From assembly GCA_021234155.1 (NCBI GenBank), contig JAJEKV010000003.1, forward strand, positions 23,219,569 to 23,283,568: DNA of 64,000 nucleotides. The letters are read 5' to 3'. This DNA is from Isoetes taiwanensis (taxonomy: Eukaryota > Streptophyta > Lycopodiopsida > Isoetales > Isoetaceae). The position numbers and the translations under genes were made by a program. Position 1 is the stretch's first letter. Each line of letters opens with the position of its first letter. Under the pieces are notes generated by a model. That model had not been told where the DNA came from. It saw only the letters and a list, made by a program, of their open reading frames with translations, and made no database searches. Shown here piece after piece: positions 34,436-45,798 of this stretch.

Positions 34436-34960
34436 TCAAGATATTTCCAGCTCCCTCAAGATCTGCAATAATGGAATCAAATCTCTCCAAAAAGTCGGTC
34501 AAGTTATCTTTCTCAAACAATTTCATCTTCCTTAACTTGTTTTCTAGCACATCTATTTGTGAAGAACTTTTTGTTCATAGTGCTTTATCAAATAATCCCA
34601 CATTTCCTTAGGCTTCATGCCTCGAAGCTTGATTTTAAGGCGGTGCCTACCTTACACATGATTATGGCCCGGGCCTCCATAATCTTAGCTTCATCTTTCG
34701 CTCCGAACTTCGGAGAAGTTGCCCTTGCAAGAGACACACCTTCACCGAAGTTCCCCCGGCGCACTAGATTGAGCATTACTACTACTAGCAAAGCCAGGAC
34801 TTGAATCACACGAGCTAGTTGCACCCCTTACTTGGACTACCATCAAACAAATACCACAATTTTTCAAACTCCAAGTCAGCTCTAATACTCTCCTTTCAGA
34901 TTTGAAATCCTCCATCTCCTTTAAAAACTTCAATAGAGTTCAATAGATTTGCCCCGAATC
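34436..34960 (-). pseudogene. Copia gag N-terminal part, frame-broken
   Basis: Minus-strand frames between the primer-binding site and the zinc-knuckle frame hold degraded gag, for example KFLKEMEDFKSERRVLELTW. Stops separate it from the downstream frame. A GC-rich piece near 34,660-34,790 is less gag-like. Confidence 0.5.
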
Positions 34961-34994
34961 TGGGTTGTCATTATCACGTAAGGTGATTTAGTTA

Positions 34995-35005
34995 GCTCGA
35001 TACCA
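34995..35005 (-). other. Primer-binding site of the copia element
   Basis: The minus strand reads TGGTATCGAGC one base after the 5' LTR. The usual copia site is TGGTATCAGAGC, complementary to the 3' end of initiator Met-tRNA. One base of the CAG is missing here, which fits the CHG-site error pattern seen elsewhere. Confidence 0.8.
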
Positions 35006-35006
35006 A

Positions 35007-35559
35007 TGTTAAAATCGAGCTTGGGATTCGAACCCAAGTATGCCAAGACTCTGTCTCCTTCAAACCCCCCCAAGACCTATTTCTTCATACACACACCATA
35101 CCGCACTTTCAGACTCAACCTTTTTCTATATCAATCATTCATATATATATATTTTCTTATCAATCTGGATATATCCACTTGTCAAATCGTGCATGCCCCT
35201 CATATAGAAAGTTTTTCAACTTGCCTAAATAATAGGATGCCCTGCTGTCCTTATCTTCCAGCTGTCGTTGACTTTGACCGTTGACCAGTCAACCCAAAAC
35301 CCTAAGTGGCGGGCAGGGGGTGTCTGTGTGTTTCTAGCGAGCCCAGCAACATCCGGGTAGGGTGTGCCCGCCACCTTTTACTTTGACTTTGACTTTGACT
35401 TTGACTTTGACTTTGACCTACTGCCACTGCTTCTCATAGGTCTCCCCAATTCAACTGCAAGCTTTGAATAACATGACACCATTTAACAACTCTAATCTAC
35501 TGCCACTGCTTCTCATAGATTAGAATATCACATGACACATAATTTTGTCATTTCCAACA
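35007..35559 (-). repeat. 5' LTR of the nested copia element
   Basis: It matches the left LTR over its length, with a few substitutions and a different number of TTTGAC hexamers (35,374-35,417). The right target duplication CTAGC follows. Confidence 0.93.
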
Positions 35560-35564
35560 CTAGC

Positions 35565-36059
35565 AACCTTTTCTTTGCCTTAGCAGGAAGAGCAGAACCC
35601 AGCAGAAAGAGCAGGACCCATCTTTTCTTTACTCTAAAAGCAAACTAGTTGAAGTCAGCATAGATCACATAAGAACTATACCATAGGAAACATTGAGGCC
35701 ACAGTTAAATTGCACACTAAAGAAGCTTATACCGCATCAAAAGGGCTTATATCTGGAGCACTGGGTTATCCAAATGTAGTGGAATCAGGATGCATGCAAT
35801 GACTTTGAATATAAGATGGCTACAGATTAAGGGACCCATCAGATCCACATTCGGAACAAATTCAACTCGCCAAACCCTTGAGCTTTAAAGAATAGAAATG
35901 CAGAAAACTATGGCTGAGTGGTTGCCTGTTTTAACAGGGAAAAGAGATTTGGATCAGGAATTTATTTGCATGTCTTGTTATAGAAAGCTTACTTGCTTCA
36001 CACCATAAGCAAATGACGCTGGGTAGATACACTCACTTACAAACGTAAGATACACTCAC
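35565..36059. other. Helitron body, no gene recognised
   Basis: This lies between the copia element and the exon-like cluster. A short AGCAGGAAGAGCAGAACCC repeat occurs at about 35,582-35,620. No clear frame. Confidence 0.35.
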
Positions 36060-37619
36060 TTACAAACGTAAGATGGACTGGGAAGATGGGCTGCATAGTA
36101 GGATGTGTTCCTGCACCAAATTTAAAAAGGAAGAAATGATTAGCGGGCTGCAAAGGAAGAAATGATTAGCAAAGTGCAAATAATAGGAAAAACATACAAT
36201 TATAGATGGGAATATGGGCTGCATGGCAAGTTGCCTCCTCTCCTTGTTTCTTTGCACCAAATTTACAAAGCAGGGCTTCAATGAGCTTCAACTGCAGAGC
36301 AACATAAAATACAGTTTATAAGCCAATCCTGAAAAATAAGTCAATCCACGTTTTACATTTCAAGCTTGTCAAAATAGCTCACCTCATTCTAAGCTTTTCA
36401 AAATAGCTCGCCTCATGCTGATCATGCATGCCACTCACATGATTCAGCTCAAACTCAAGAGCCAATGACGAACACAATTCTGAGGCGCAGAGATGGTTGA
36501 GGGAAAATTTCATAAGAATCATAGGAAGGGGGGAAGGTTTCCATCGAGCTGTGGTAAGCACTCATCTAGGTCCCCGGCCGCAAGTCAAAAAAAAAGACAG
36601 GCATAACAATTTATGAAGATGTAAATTTGAAACCGAATAATGCTGTCACAGAAGACACCAGATCAGTGAAAACATTCAAGGAGCTTATTCTTCAGCCCGA
36701 TTCTTATGAGATGAAGGCATGAGAGAGATCTGAACTGGCTGGCTGCTAATTTCCAGAGCCACAGTTTTCCATCAAGCTAAGGAGCTCCCTAAATCTCATT
36801 TTCCATAAATCTAAGGTGCAGTAATGGAAGGTTTTGTAACAACCAAAGAATCGCTATATGTTGAAGAAGAGGCGATCGCTATATGTTGAAGAAAGGAGGT
36901 AAGGCGACGGCTCCTTGAACTCTTTGAATAAAACAGATAAGAAAGGCACATGTTTTCTTAGGTGCAGTCTCAAATTTTGCACTATTTTTGCATATGTGCA
37001 GTCTCTAAACGCCTGAAATCAGACTCATGTTTGGCATTTTATACTAAACGTGGAGACAGAAGATGCTTCGCATGATGCAGCAAAGTTCAAAGGCTCCCGG
37101 AACATGATGAAATGTCAAATTGATTTGAAAGGGAACTTCAACGGGATTCTTTAGAATCTATAGTAAACCTGAGAGGCTGAGGCAGTGAGTCTATGAGTCG
37201 AAACCTCCTCTTCATGTTCCCGCACAGGATTTACAAAGGATATAGAGATTAGTCTGCTCAAATTGTAACTTTGTTTAGAGTGCAAATAATAGGAAGTGTA
37301 AATAATCTTAGGAAAAACATACGCTGATAACGTGAACACGGGCGCCACAGCAAGTCACCTGCTCTCCCCGATCCTTTGCCCCGAATTTACCTTTAGAGCT
37401 TCAAAGACAGAGCACTACTTTCCAACTACAAACTTCGGAATCCAAAAGATAAACTCGAAGCTGCAAGCAAAAAAGACAATCGTGAAGGTAGGAACATGTC
37501 CCCGCATGGATTCCAAGCATTCAAGCCTATCTCACCCTTGCCGATCATGGACATGCACCAAGCTCAAACTCAAGAATGCAACTCTGAGGCGCTCATGAAA
37601 AAATTCGTAGATGAGGAGG
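36060..37619 (-). pseudogene. Captured exon-like fragments in repeated copies, unknown gene
   Basis: A minus-strand piece reading L-K-L-I-E-A-L-L-C-KFGAKKQGEEATCHAAHIP lies at about 36,290-36,200. Degenerate versions lie near 36,125-36,060 (KFGAGTHPTMQP) and 37,415-37,325 (KFGAKDRGEQVTCCGA). A second piece, LCASELCSSLALEFELNHVS with HDQHEASYFEKL, is at 36,561-36,379 and has a decayed partner at 37,600-37,510. The order and spacing suggest a tandemly duplicated exon pair carried by the Helitron. The family is not recognised; it may be part of the same host gene as the kelch exons. Confidence 0.35.
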
Positions 37620-38530
37620 TGTTAGCCTAAAACCTGGCTCTGGCCAACATTCAGAAGGAAGATATGGTGAGAACCTCCAGATCTAATTAGAGGGAAGATC
37701 AACCCCAAACTATAAGGAAATAAAGTCTAAGAACTTAGAACATAAAAGATACAATCTTGCTATCAAACAGTAAACGTTTTTCTTACAATAGATTAATTTT
37801 TCTTTTGCTTTTCTTGAAGGAAATACAGCAGAACAATGATTTTTAGAAGAATGCAAAAATAGGTCTTGCTTGATTCAGGAAAATAAATACACGAAATTCA
37901 GCAGAACAAAGATTTTAAGGAGAATACACAATAGGTCCTTGCTTGATTCCGGAAACAAATACTCCTAAGAGCAGCTTTGAATCAGCCATAGTCATGAGCT
38001 TTACCGAAACCGAACATAGCATAACACATTTTGGAGTCTTCTTGAAGGAAAACTGGAATTTCACAATCAGAATATATTCTTGGTTTTGAATTCGGCGAAT
38101 GCACACATATATTATATGCTGTTACCCCCAGAGAGCAAAATCGGCTTCCTCTTCTCTTTAAACATCTTCTGGATCCCGCCAAGAAATGGTTAGATCCATA
38201 CCTGTGCATGATATCGGCAGATTTGGAGCAGAACTTCATGATAACAGTTCGTTGGAGCTTCTTCGAGTTCGTCCAAAAAGGGTAAATGTGTCGCTTAGGG
38301 TTTTCTTGAGATAACATGCCAAAAAAATATCTTAAAGGTTGAAAGTAATAACATTATTTTTTGTTGATGTAGAAACAACCATATGCGTATCTGCAAACTT
38401 CTCCCTGCAACTCAGAAGATACCCTCTTGAAGTAGAAGTCCTGAGAAATCTATTGTAGCCCATATTTTGCTTCAGCACCAAAACGTGTAAAAATGATGAA
38501 AAAATGGTGTTGCCTCTAGGGGAGGCAACA
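37620..38530 (-). repeat. 3' LTR of the gypsy element
   Basis: It is about 911 bp and similar to the right LTR at 44,926. Differences include CCTGGCTCTGGCC here against CCCCGCTCGCC there, and a segment near 38,000 deleted in the other copy. Many differences are at CTG/CAG sites. Confidence 0.93.
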
Positions 38531-38670
38531 GTTATGCCCAAAAGAGATGCAGGCTGGTCCCCTTAGCCCTAAGGTATGATGTGGAGGTAGCATGTGTGTA
38601 GGAATGAGTGATGGAAGAGGTGATAATGACAAGCAGATGATAGTGTGGATGTGGAACGGATAAACCTGCT

Positions 38671-39300
38671 CATGACAGAAATAAACATTAGAAGGCTGCT
38701 GTAATAATGGACAGAGATGAATAGCAGCCATGGGTACGAATAGTATGGAAGATAGATGTGTGAAGTTCTGATGGGAAATAGGGCAACGATCAACGGGTGG
38801 ACATGGAAGACTAGGATGCACCTGCACATGACAGAAATAAGCATTAGAAGGCTGCTGTAATAATGGACAGAGATGAAAAGCAGCCATGGGTATGGATAGT
38901 ATGGAAGATAGATGTGTGAAGTTCTGATGGGAAATAGGGCAACGATCAACAGGTGGAAATGGAAGACTAGGATGCACCCCGACATGACAAAATTAAGCAT
39001 TAGAAGGTCTTTGTAATAATGGACAGAGATGAATAGCAGCCATGGGTATGTATAGTATGGAAGATAGATGTGTGAAGTTCTGATGGGAAATAGGGCAACG
39101 ATCAACTGGTGGAAATGGAAGACTAGGATGCACCTGCACATGACAAAATTAAGCATTAGAAGGCTGCTGTAATAATGGACAGAGATGAAAAGCAGCCATG
39201 GGTATGAATAGCATGGAAGATAGATGTGCGAAGTTCAGATGGAAATAGGGCAACGATCAACGGGTGGACATGGAAGACTAGGATGCACCTGCACATGACA
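38671..39300 (-). repeat. 156-bp tandem repeat, four copies
   Basis: CATGACA anchors start at 38,671, 38,827, 38,983, 39,139 and 39,294, giving periods of 156, 156, 156 and 155 bp. As 156 is a multiple of three, the minus strand keeps an open frame over most of it with a 52-residue period (LIVALFPIRTSHIYLPYY ... PWLLFISVHYY). It lies between integrase and the 3' LTR of the gypsy element. Confidence 0.95.
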
Positions 39301-39429
39301 AAATGGAAGACTGGAATGTCATCAAATGATTCTCGCATTATGAAAAGATCGAGTAACATGAGAATGCCCTAAAGAGATATGTCTACAAGACTGAAAAAGA
39401 TACACATATAATGTTTAAGGGAGATAAAG

Positions 39430-39660
39430 ACTTCTAGATTCAAAAATAGATATTTATGTAATGCCCAAAAGAGATACGTATGCATGATACAAAAGGGATA
39501 TGTATGCAATGCCCAAAAGAGATATGATGCAAAAGGGATATGTATGCAATGCCCAAAAGAGATATGTATGCATGACGCAGATGGAATATGTATGCAATGA
39601 CCAAAAGAGTTACGTATACATGACAATGACACAAAAGGAATATGTATGCAACTTAACTAA
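39430..39660 (-). repeat. Short minisatellite with GATATGTATGCAATGCCCAA unit
   Basis: Several imperfect copies of a unit around GATATGTATGCAATGCCCAA and AAGAGATATG occur, about 24-50 bp apart. It is distinct from the 156-bp repeat just to its left and lies in the same gypsy untranslated region. Confidence 0.8.
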
Positions 39661-39989
39661 AGATCAAGTTTGTTCGTGCATAATATTTTTTAAGGTAATA
39701 AGTATTGCAAGGATTCATGCATTCCCTCGACCTGCCAATGCTGCCTCGAACCAATAAGAATTTTGCCCCCAGATCCTAAAATCTCAAAAGGTCCTTCCCA
39801 AATATTGTCAAATTTAGAAGCAACATTCTCTTTAGATCGATTCCATTTCAAAGACTAACTCCCCTGGCCAAAAAACAACCCCCGCAGCCTTATATTTTTA
39901 GCCTCAAGGTGGCCTTGTCCTTGGCCTTTTTTTACTTTAATGGCTTGTTCAAAGATCTAGTCTATGTTCATCTAGCTGCAAAAGCACTT

Positions 39990-40860
39990 CCAACTGCTGT
40001 CTTTGATTGCCTTATCCATTTCTAAGCAAAGAGTTGAAGCCATTTTGAGAGAAGGGATTTCCAGGTTCTAAGGGTATCGTGGATTCTAGACCGCATACAC
40101 AAGCCTAAAAGGGGTGTGACCTCAGTAGCCACTTTGGTAGTAGTACGATATGCCCACAATGCATCTCAGAAGCCTTAAATGCCAATCCCGCTTAGAAAAG
40201 TCAACAGCCTTTTGTAGAATGGATTTGATTACCTTATTGGATGCTTCCGCTTGGCCATTTCCTTGTGGATAGTATGTAAGAACTCCGGACATGTTTGATC
40301 TTGAACCCGTTAGTCATCTTGTAAATAACATCGCTAACAAAAGCAAGATTCTGCCGGGTCGTAATTTTATATGGAATACCAAATCTGGAACATATATGAT
40401 CATACAAGAAGTTTTGCAAGAACTTGGGCATTAGCTTGCCTTGCGTGTATAGCCTCCACCCACTTTGTAAATAAATCAGTAGCAACCAAATATATATTCG
40501 TGTTGAGTCAAGACGGGGTGGAGAGGCCCCACAAAGTCCAATCCCCAAACTGAAGGGACCGGGAGACGATGGTCGAAGCTCTCACGGGCTGTAATATTCT
40601 TTTGGCAAAAATTTGACAAGAGTGGCATCTTGTTACATAAGTGTGACAATCCTTAAACATTGAAGGCCAAAAGTAACCAGCTCGTAATTTTTTTTGGTCG
40701 TGGATTCAGATGAAAAATGGCCTCCAAGACACTCCATGATGACACTCTTGCGTAACCAATGCATATTCCCCTGCTCCTCGCAAAACACCTTAGAAGCAAC
40801 CCATCTCTATTTCTTTTTGCATAACACATCACCTACTAAAACATAAGCTAAACACCTTTC
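39990..40860 (-). pseudogene. Gypsy integrase remnant
   Basis: The minus strand reads FGIPYKITTRQNLAFVSDVI, then HVRSSYILSTRKWPSGS in place of the usual S-x-Y-H-P-Q-x-N-G-Q-A-E, followed by EASNKVIKSIL-like text. Upstream there is a zinc-binding-like region (ECLGGHFSSES). Several stops and shifts are present. Confidence 0.65.
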
Positions 40861-40969
40861 TTTGAATCTCCTTAAGGCGCTTTTGGTCATGTCTGCAGGA
40901 AGTTCTTGCCACTTAAGATATTTGATAATTGGGACTTGCCAAGAATCATAATCGAGGACTTGAAAGACT

Positions 40970-41450
40970 TCAAATTCTCTCCCCGCACATCATTGTCAAC
41001 TTCATGATCATAGAAAGCATATGGAAGGTATAGACTAGGATTAGTAGTTCGAAAGCAAAGAGTATGTGATTTGAAGATCTAAAGATTGAAGCCCCGACCG
41101 CCCAACGATGAAGCTTAGCCTTTTTTTCTACTTTACCATAAAGCATACATAATGGGTTCAGCTTCATGAACACTAGTATCTTGTCAAGACATCAACAAAT
41201 GTCCATGCTTCTTGACCAAAAATATAAGCTAAAGAAAGATGTTTTTCCAGACTTGATATTTTTCCTCCGCCTTTGACCATTGCTTGCCAAAACCCTATGA
41301 GACCTTTTCCTTGATAAGTGCTATTCCCAATGCCTTCTTTGTCACGTTGATATAAACCTGAAAATCCTCTAAATGGTTGGCTTAGATCAAGATGGTTTCT
41401 CGTGACTTAAAGCACTTATTAGAGAGTCAAAAGCCTCTTGGCACTCCTTA
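40970..41450 (-). pseudogene. Gypsy RNase H region (RH), degraded
   Basis: Fragments such as KGLIGFWQAMVKGGGKISSL and SLAYIFGQEAW fit the region after RT in gypsy elements, but the catalytic motifs are hard to see. Assigned mainly by position. Confidence 0.4.
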
Positions 41451-41559
41451 GACCAACATACCCTAATAAATTTGCTCGGCCCTTTAGGGATATATCCTAC
41501 TTCTTGTTAATGCGTAAATAGGACTCGATCATATGTGAGAAATTTGGTACATAGATTCT

Positions 41560-42300
41560 TAAGAAACCGCCATACCAATCAATTTCTTAACTTTTTGACA
41601 TTAGTAGGAGCGGGTACATTCTTGAGTAGTGCTACCTTCTCTTGAGAAACCCAGAGGGCCTGCATGTGAAACTTGGTGGCCAAGTAGTTGCCCCTTTGCT
41701 AGAAAAATGCACTTTTTAGGATTTAAATTTACTCCAAATTTTGCCTACACATTATGCAAAGATCATGTACTAATTGAAAGTGTCGGGCCCTTGTAGTACC
41801 AAGACACAAATCATCCAAAAATATTCTAAAGGATTCGAGGCATGTTTTTAAAAGCTAGATCCATGGCCCTTTGAAATGTAGAAGGTGCATTCATTAACCC
41901 AAAAGGCATTCGTTTCATAGCATAAGTACCCCAAAGGCCACAAAAGATGTTTTAGGTTGATCATCCAACTGATAGCTATTTGGTTAAATCCTCAAAACCC
42001 ATCTAGGAAAGAGTAAATTTCTTTGCCGCCTATAGCGCATGTGGTATCTTCAAGGAAGGGAAGAGGATAACAAACCCTTTAGAGTTGCCTTATTCAATTC
42101 CCTATAATCTATGCAGATTCGAAATTTCCATTCTTCTTTAAGACCGGTACAATACATGACACCCAAGATGGATTGCTAATAGGATAAATGAGATCAGCAC
42201 AGTCACCATCTTTCTAATTCTTCCTTGATCAAGTGTAGCAATGAGGGATTAAGTTTTCAGAGCTTCAAATATGTGTTTGGCTCCTTCCTTAAGTTTAATT
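41560..42300 (-). pseudogene. Gypsy reverse transcriptase, frame-broken
   Basis: On the minus strand ISNPSWVSCIVPVLKKNG, YPLPFLEDTTCAIGGKEIYS and FLDGF-x-GFNQIAIS are followed by RMPFGLMNAPSTFQRAMD, and a little later FLDDLCLG in the place of Y-x-DD. These are the RT blocks of gypsy elements in order. Stops and shifts occur throughout. Confidence 0.85.
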
Positions 42301-42318
42301 TCAAACTCAGCCACATTA

Positions 42319-43186
42319 TTAGATACCCCCGTTAATTCGAGTAATCCCATGCAAATACGCACCCATACCTTGAAAGAGCTCTTGAAATTGGTGGCACTCA
42401 TATGCATTGGTCAATTTCCCCATGAATATGCTTCGCTTTTGGCCATTCTTGGTGATAGTTATCTCGTGGGTGTCTTCCTCTTGGGAAGCATTGATCACCA
42501 ATATAGGATGAAGTTGTTGTAATTTTTTCTGGCAGTTCATCTTCATGGACAAAGACCCTCGCTTAAATATTGCATCGAGTGTTTTGCAGAGCTGATCGGC
42601 CTCTTGGTTGAATTCCCTATTGACATGCACAATTTCCCAAGAAGTGAGTAGTGAAAGTTTCTCCAATACCTTGTTTCTAAGCATCTCCATGTCCTTATTT
42701 TTCGCTTGAAAGTTCCCTTGGACTTGTTGGGATGACTAGAAGTGAATCACCAAAAATTGTCAAATGGGAAATATTCAAAGCTATGGCTTCACCAATTCCA
42801 GCTAGAAGGGCCTGGTACTCTGCAGCATTGGACGTAATAGATGAATGGATCCTGCCTATAGTAGCTATCACCTTAAAGTTAGTATCCTTGAGAATAGCAC
42901 CTGCCGCAGCCACATTCAATCTTCTAGAGATTCCTCCATCAAACCATAAATAGGCTCTAGAAAGGACTGGTTCTTGGCTGGTCTGTTCAAGAATAAGAGA
43001 TGAATAATGAGCGGCTATATGATGAGGCATTAGAGAATAGCACCCTAAACTTTCTGGTACCAAAATTTCCTCTATCAGATTTATTTGTGGGCTGGCAGAT
43101 AAGTTTCCATCCTTATTATAAAGGGTAGCAGTGGTCTGACCGTCTGAAATAGTACATATTCCTTGTTTCCAGATTGGCCGCATCAA
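42319..43186 (-). CDS. RNase H-like (RVT_3 type) domain located upstream of RT
   Basis: Two abutting frames (43,186-42,695 and 42,690-42,319) give a nearly whole plant-type RNase H. YLWFDGGISRR carries the first Asp, AAAGAILKDTN and NAAEYQALLAGIGEAIALN the Glu, LTIFGDSLLVI the second Asp, and WEIVHVNREFNQEADQLCK the last Asp. It follows directly after the protease C-terminus and precedes RT. In the Tat lineage of plant gypsy elements, as I know it, the extra RNase H lies between RH and integrase, so this order is unusual. Better conserved than the RT next to it. Confidence 0.8.
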
Positions 43187-43700
43187 CAGTCTTCATCCAT
43201 CTTCTTCCTAGCAAGAGGTCGTAGACTTCATCCTCGTCTTCTTGAGCAAAAGCTATAACCACAAAATCAGTAGAGACAACAATATTTTCAATTGAGACTT
43301 GTAGATCAGTTGATGAGCCCCATTGGGCTTAACCTTTGATTAGAAAAACTCTTCAACATGAGGGGAGTGGGTTTATTTATCCGCAGCTTAAGCCTTTTGA
43401 GAACATGATAAGGCATTACGCTCAATCCGCACTCCACCGCCTAAGATAACATTAGAAAGAGAAGAACTATTTATGGTAGCTTCACAAAAGAATATGCCGT
43501 GGTCATCGTCTGCTTGTGGCAGCACCAAATGACTACTAGCATCTTCATGTGGTAGCATATATCCCTCAACACCTTTTCCCTAAACCGATGCAATCCCAAG
43601 AAGTGTAAGCAGATCAATAGATATTTTAGAGTTTTTTAGCGTAATATCAAGATCATCCATCTCCTTGGGCAGAAATTTTTGCTAGGAGGAAGCGGAATGT
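43187..43700 (-). pseudogene. Gypsy protease region
   Basis: The end of the domain reads IENIVVSTDFVVIAFAQEDE and then VYDLLLGRRWMKTVDA, matching the conserved L-L-G-R-x-W end of gypsy proteases. The active-site D-S/T-G was not located with confidence, and the upstream part has stops. Confidence 0.6.
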
Positions 43701-43827
43701 ACTGGTTCGTAAGGTTCAAGAAAACTGCGGTATCCGCTGGTGATACTATAGTTTTTCTTCTAGTCCGACAGCCAACACTTCCTCCGTTGTATCATCCGCT
43801 TGTACCTCTATAAACCGAATAGAACTG

Positions 43828-44055
43828 CTAGAGGCCCGCTTCTCGCTTCTTGTTTAGCAAAATACTCCTTGACACTACATTTAAGGTCGGGCAGACCAAC
43901 TGCTTACAAAAGGAACATTGAGGACACTCGCCCATAATGTCCCCTTTAGCACATTTTGGGCAAGGTCTTAGAAAGCATGTATTGTCCGAATGATTAGTTC
44001 TTTGGCAAATAGTGCATGCGGCATTAGCAAAGATTAGTATTTGTTGGCAAGACAT
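43828..44055 (-). CDS. Gypsy gag zinc-knuckle segment
   Basis: The frame reads CTICQRTNHSDNTC, a perfect C-x2-C-x4-H-x4-C knuckle. A second cysteine cluster follows, CPKCAKGDIMGECPQCSFC. This is the nucleic-acid-binding end of gag. Confidence 0.7.
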   Translation of the reverse strand: MSCQQILIFANAACTICQRTNHSDNTCFLRPCPKCAKGDIMGECPQCSFCKQLVCPTLNVVSRSILLNKKREAGL

Positions 44056-44925
44056 TTCTCGACCTTTAAGAACTTCGCAAGTTGTTTCAACACGCCCAAT
44101 GTGGTTTCAGAACTTTAGTTATTTCTGCCCTCACTTCATCTTCAAATCTAACCTTTTTCTTTAGAAACCGTGATAGACCTGTTGAGCAAAAGGTTCTTGT
44201 TCCTAACTGATAGAAAGTCTCCCGAGGGTATGAAGGATGGTCTTCTTTCGGCAAATGTAGATAATATTTTTTGCAATAGAGATGGCCTTGGCAAATGCCT
44301 TATGAATTGAATCTAATTCTCCTCAGATCCTCATGTTTCAACAATTTCCTATAGATCTTGAACCGGGTTTCAAGTCCTAAGATGAAGTAATGAACTAGAT
44401 GCAAGAGGGATGTTCTAATTGAGCCTACCGGCATTTCAAGAGGTAGGCATTAAATCGCTTCTACATAAGCCGGGACACTTTCTCTTTTTAATACTAAAGA
44501 GAGGCAATTCATCAATAAGATTACCACAAGTTGTAGGAACACCAAACCTTTCTATAAAGTTCGACCATTGTTTTCCATGAGGAGACGCTGTGCCTTCTCA
44601 TGTACTTAAACCACATATTTGGTTCCTCCCCTTTCATGCTTTTTTTCAAAACCGAGATGATGTCACCTCTCTTTTCTCCCATGCTCTCGTAATATTCCTC
44701 AAAGACCAAAAAAATTCCTCAGGATTCTTAGTAGCATCAAACATAGGTCGGGAAAATGGCATGTTAACTTCAATGTGACAAGGAAATGGCGGATAATTTT
44801 GGGAATGGGTTGGCACATGAGTCTCCCTGCTCGTAACCAATTTCACCATTCTCAAGAGCTCTTCATGGAGCCATAGAGTTTCAATACTGTGTATGCTTTA
44901 TCCCCGTAGGGACCTCCAACAGATG
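44056..44925 (-). pseudogene. Gypsy gag, frame-broken
   Basis: Pieces such as PPFPCHIEVNMPFSRPMFDA, NPEEFFWSLRNITRAWEKRE and FEEYYESMGEKRGDIISVLK, with MVELYRKVW, resemble retrotransposon gag helices near the 5' LTR. Stops and shifts interrupt the frame. Confidence 0.6.
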
Positions 44926-45793
44926 TTAGCCTAAAACCCCGCTCGCCAACATTCGTAAGGAAGATATGGTGAGAACCTCCAGATCTAATTAGAGGGAAGA
45001 TCAACCCCAAACTATAAGGAAATAAAAGTCTAAGAACTTAGAACATAAAAGATACAATCTTGTTATCAAACAAGAACGCTTTTTTCTTACAATAGATTAA
45101 TTTTTCTTTTGCTTTTCTTGAAGGAAATACAAACAGAACAATGATTTTTAGAAGAATGCAAAAATAGGTCTTGCTTGATTCAGAAAATAAATACACTAAA
45201 TTCAAAGTAGTAACAAAGATTTTAAGGAGAATACACAATAGGTCCTTGCTTGATTCCGAAACAAATACTCCTAAGAGCAGCTTGAATCAGCCATAGTCAT
45301 GAGCTTATCGAAACCTAACATTGGAATTTCACAATCGTAATATATTCTTGGTTTTGAATTCGGCGAATGCACACATATATCATATGCTGTTACCCGCAGA
45401 GAGCAAAATCGGCTTCCTCTTCTCTTTAAACATCTTCTGGATCCCGCCAAGAAATGGTTAGATCCATACCTGTGCATGATATCGGCAGATTTGGAGCAGA
45501 ACTTCATGATAACAGTTCGTTGGAGCTTCTTCGAAGTTTCGTCCAAAAAGGGTAAAATGTGTCGCTTAGGGTTTTCTTGAGATAACATGCCAAAAAAAAT
45601 ATCTTAAAGGTTGAAAGTAATAACATTATTTTTGTTGATGTAGAAACAACCATATGATTCCGCAAACTTCTCCCCGCAACTCTAAGATACCCTCTTGAAG
45701 TAGAAGTCCCGAGAAATCTATTGTAGCCCATATTTTGCTTCAAAGACCAAAACGTAAAAATGGCGAATGATGTTGCCTCTAGGGGAGGCAACA
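44926..45793 (-). repeat. 5' LTR of the gypsy element
   Basis: It is about 868 bp and matches 37,620-38,530. The right target duplication GGAGG follows at 45,794-45,798. Confidence 0.93.
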
Positions 45794-45798
45794 GGAGG

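Larger units (their letters stand above)
30107..35559 (-). mobile_element. Complete Ty1/copia LTR retrotransposon
   Basis: It is 5,453 bp, bounded by two similar LTRs of about 560 bp (30,107-30,671 and 35,007-35,559), each TGTT...AACA. The 5-bp target duplication CTAGC is exact on both sides (30,102-30,106 and 35,560-35,564). A primer-binding site complementary to initiator Met-tRNA lies one base inside the right LTR, and a polypurine tract GAAGGGGGAA abuts the left LTR. The frames in order are gag, protease, integrase, RT and RNase H on the minus strand, with several breaks. It lies inside the Helitron, so it inserted after it. Confidence 0.95.
37620..45793 (-). mobile_element. Complete Ty3/gypsy LTR retrotransposon with an extra RNase H-like domain
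   Basis: It is 8,174 bp, flanked by the 5-bp target duplication GGAGG (37,615-37,619 and 45,794-45,798). The LTRs (37,620-38,530 and 44,926-45,793) begin TGTTAGCC and end GGGGAGGCAACA. Minus-strand domains in order are gag, zinc knuckles, protease, an RNase H-like domain, RT, RH and integrase, followed by a long non-coding segment with minisatellites. No clear primer-binding site was recognised beside the right LTR. Pol is broken by many stops. It is nested in the Helitron. Confidence 0.93.

Noticed and set aside
44880-44925. tRNA primer-binding site of the gypsy element
   Set aside because: The sequence beside the right LTR (CTGTTGGAGGTCCCTACGGG on the minus strand) does not clearly match a tRNA 3' end I can name.
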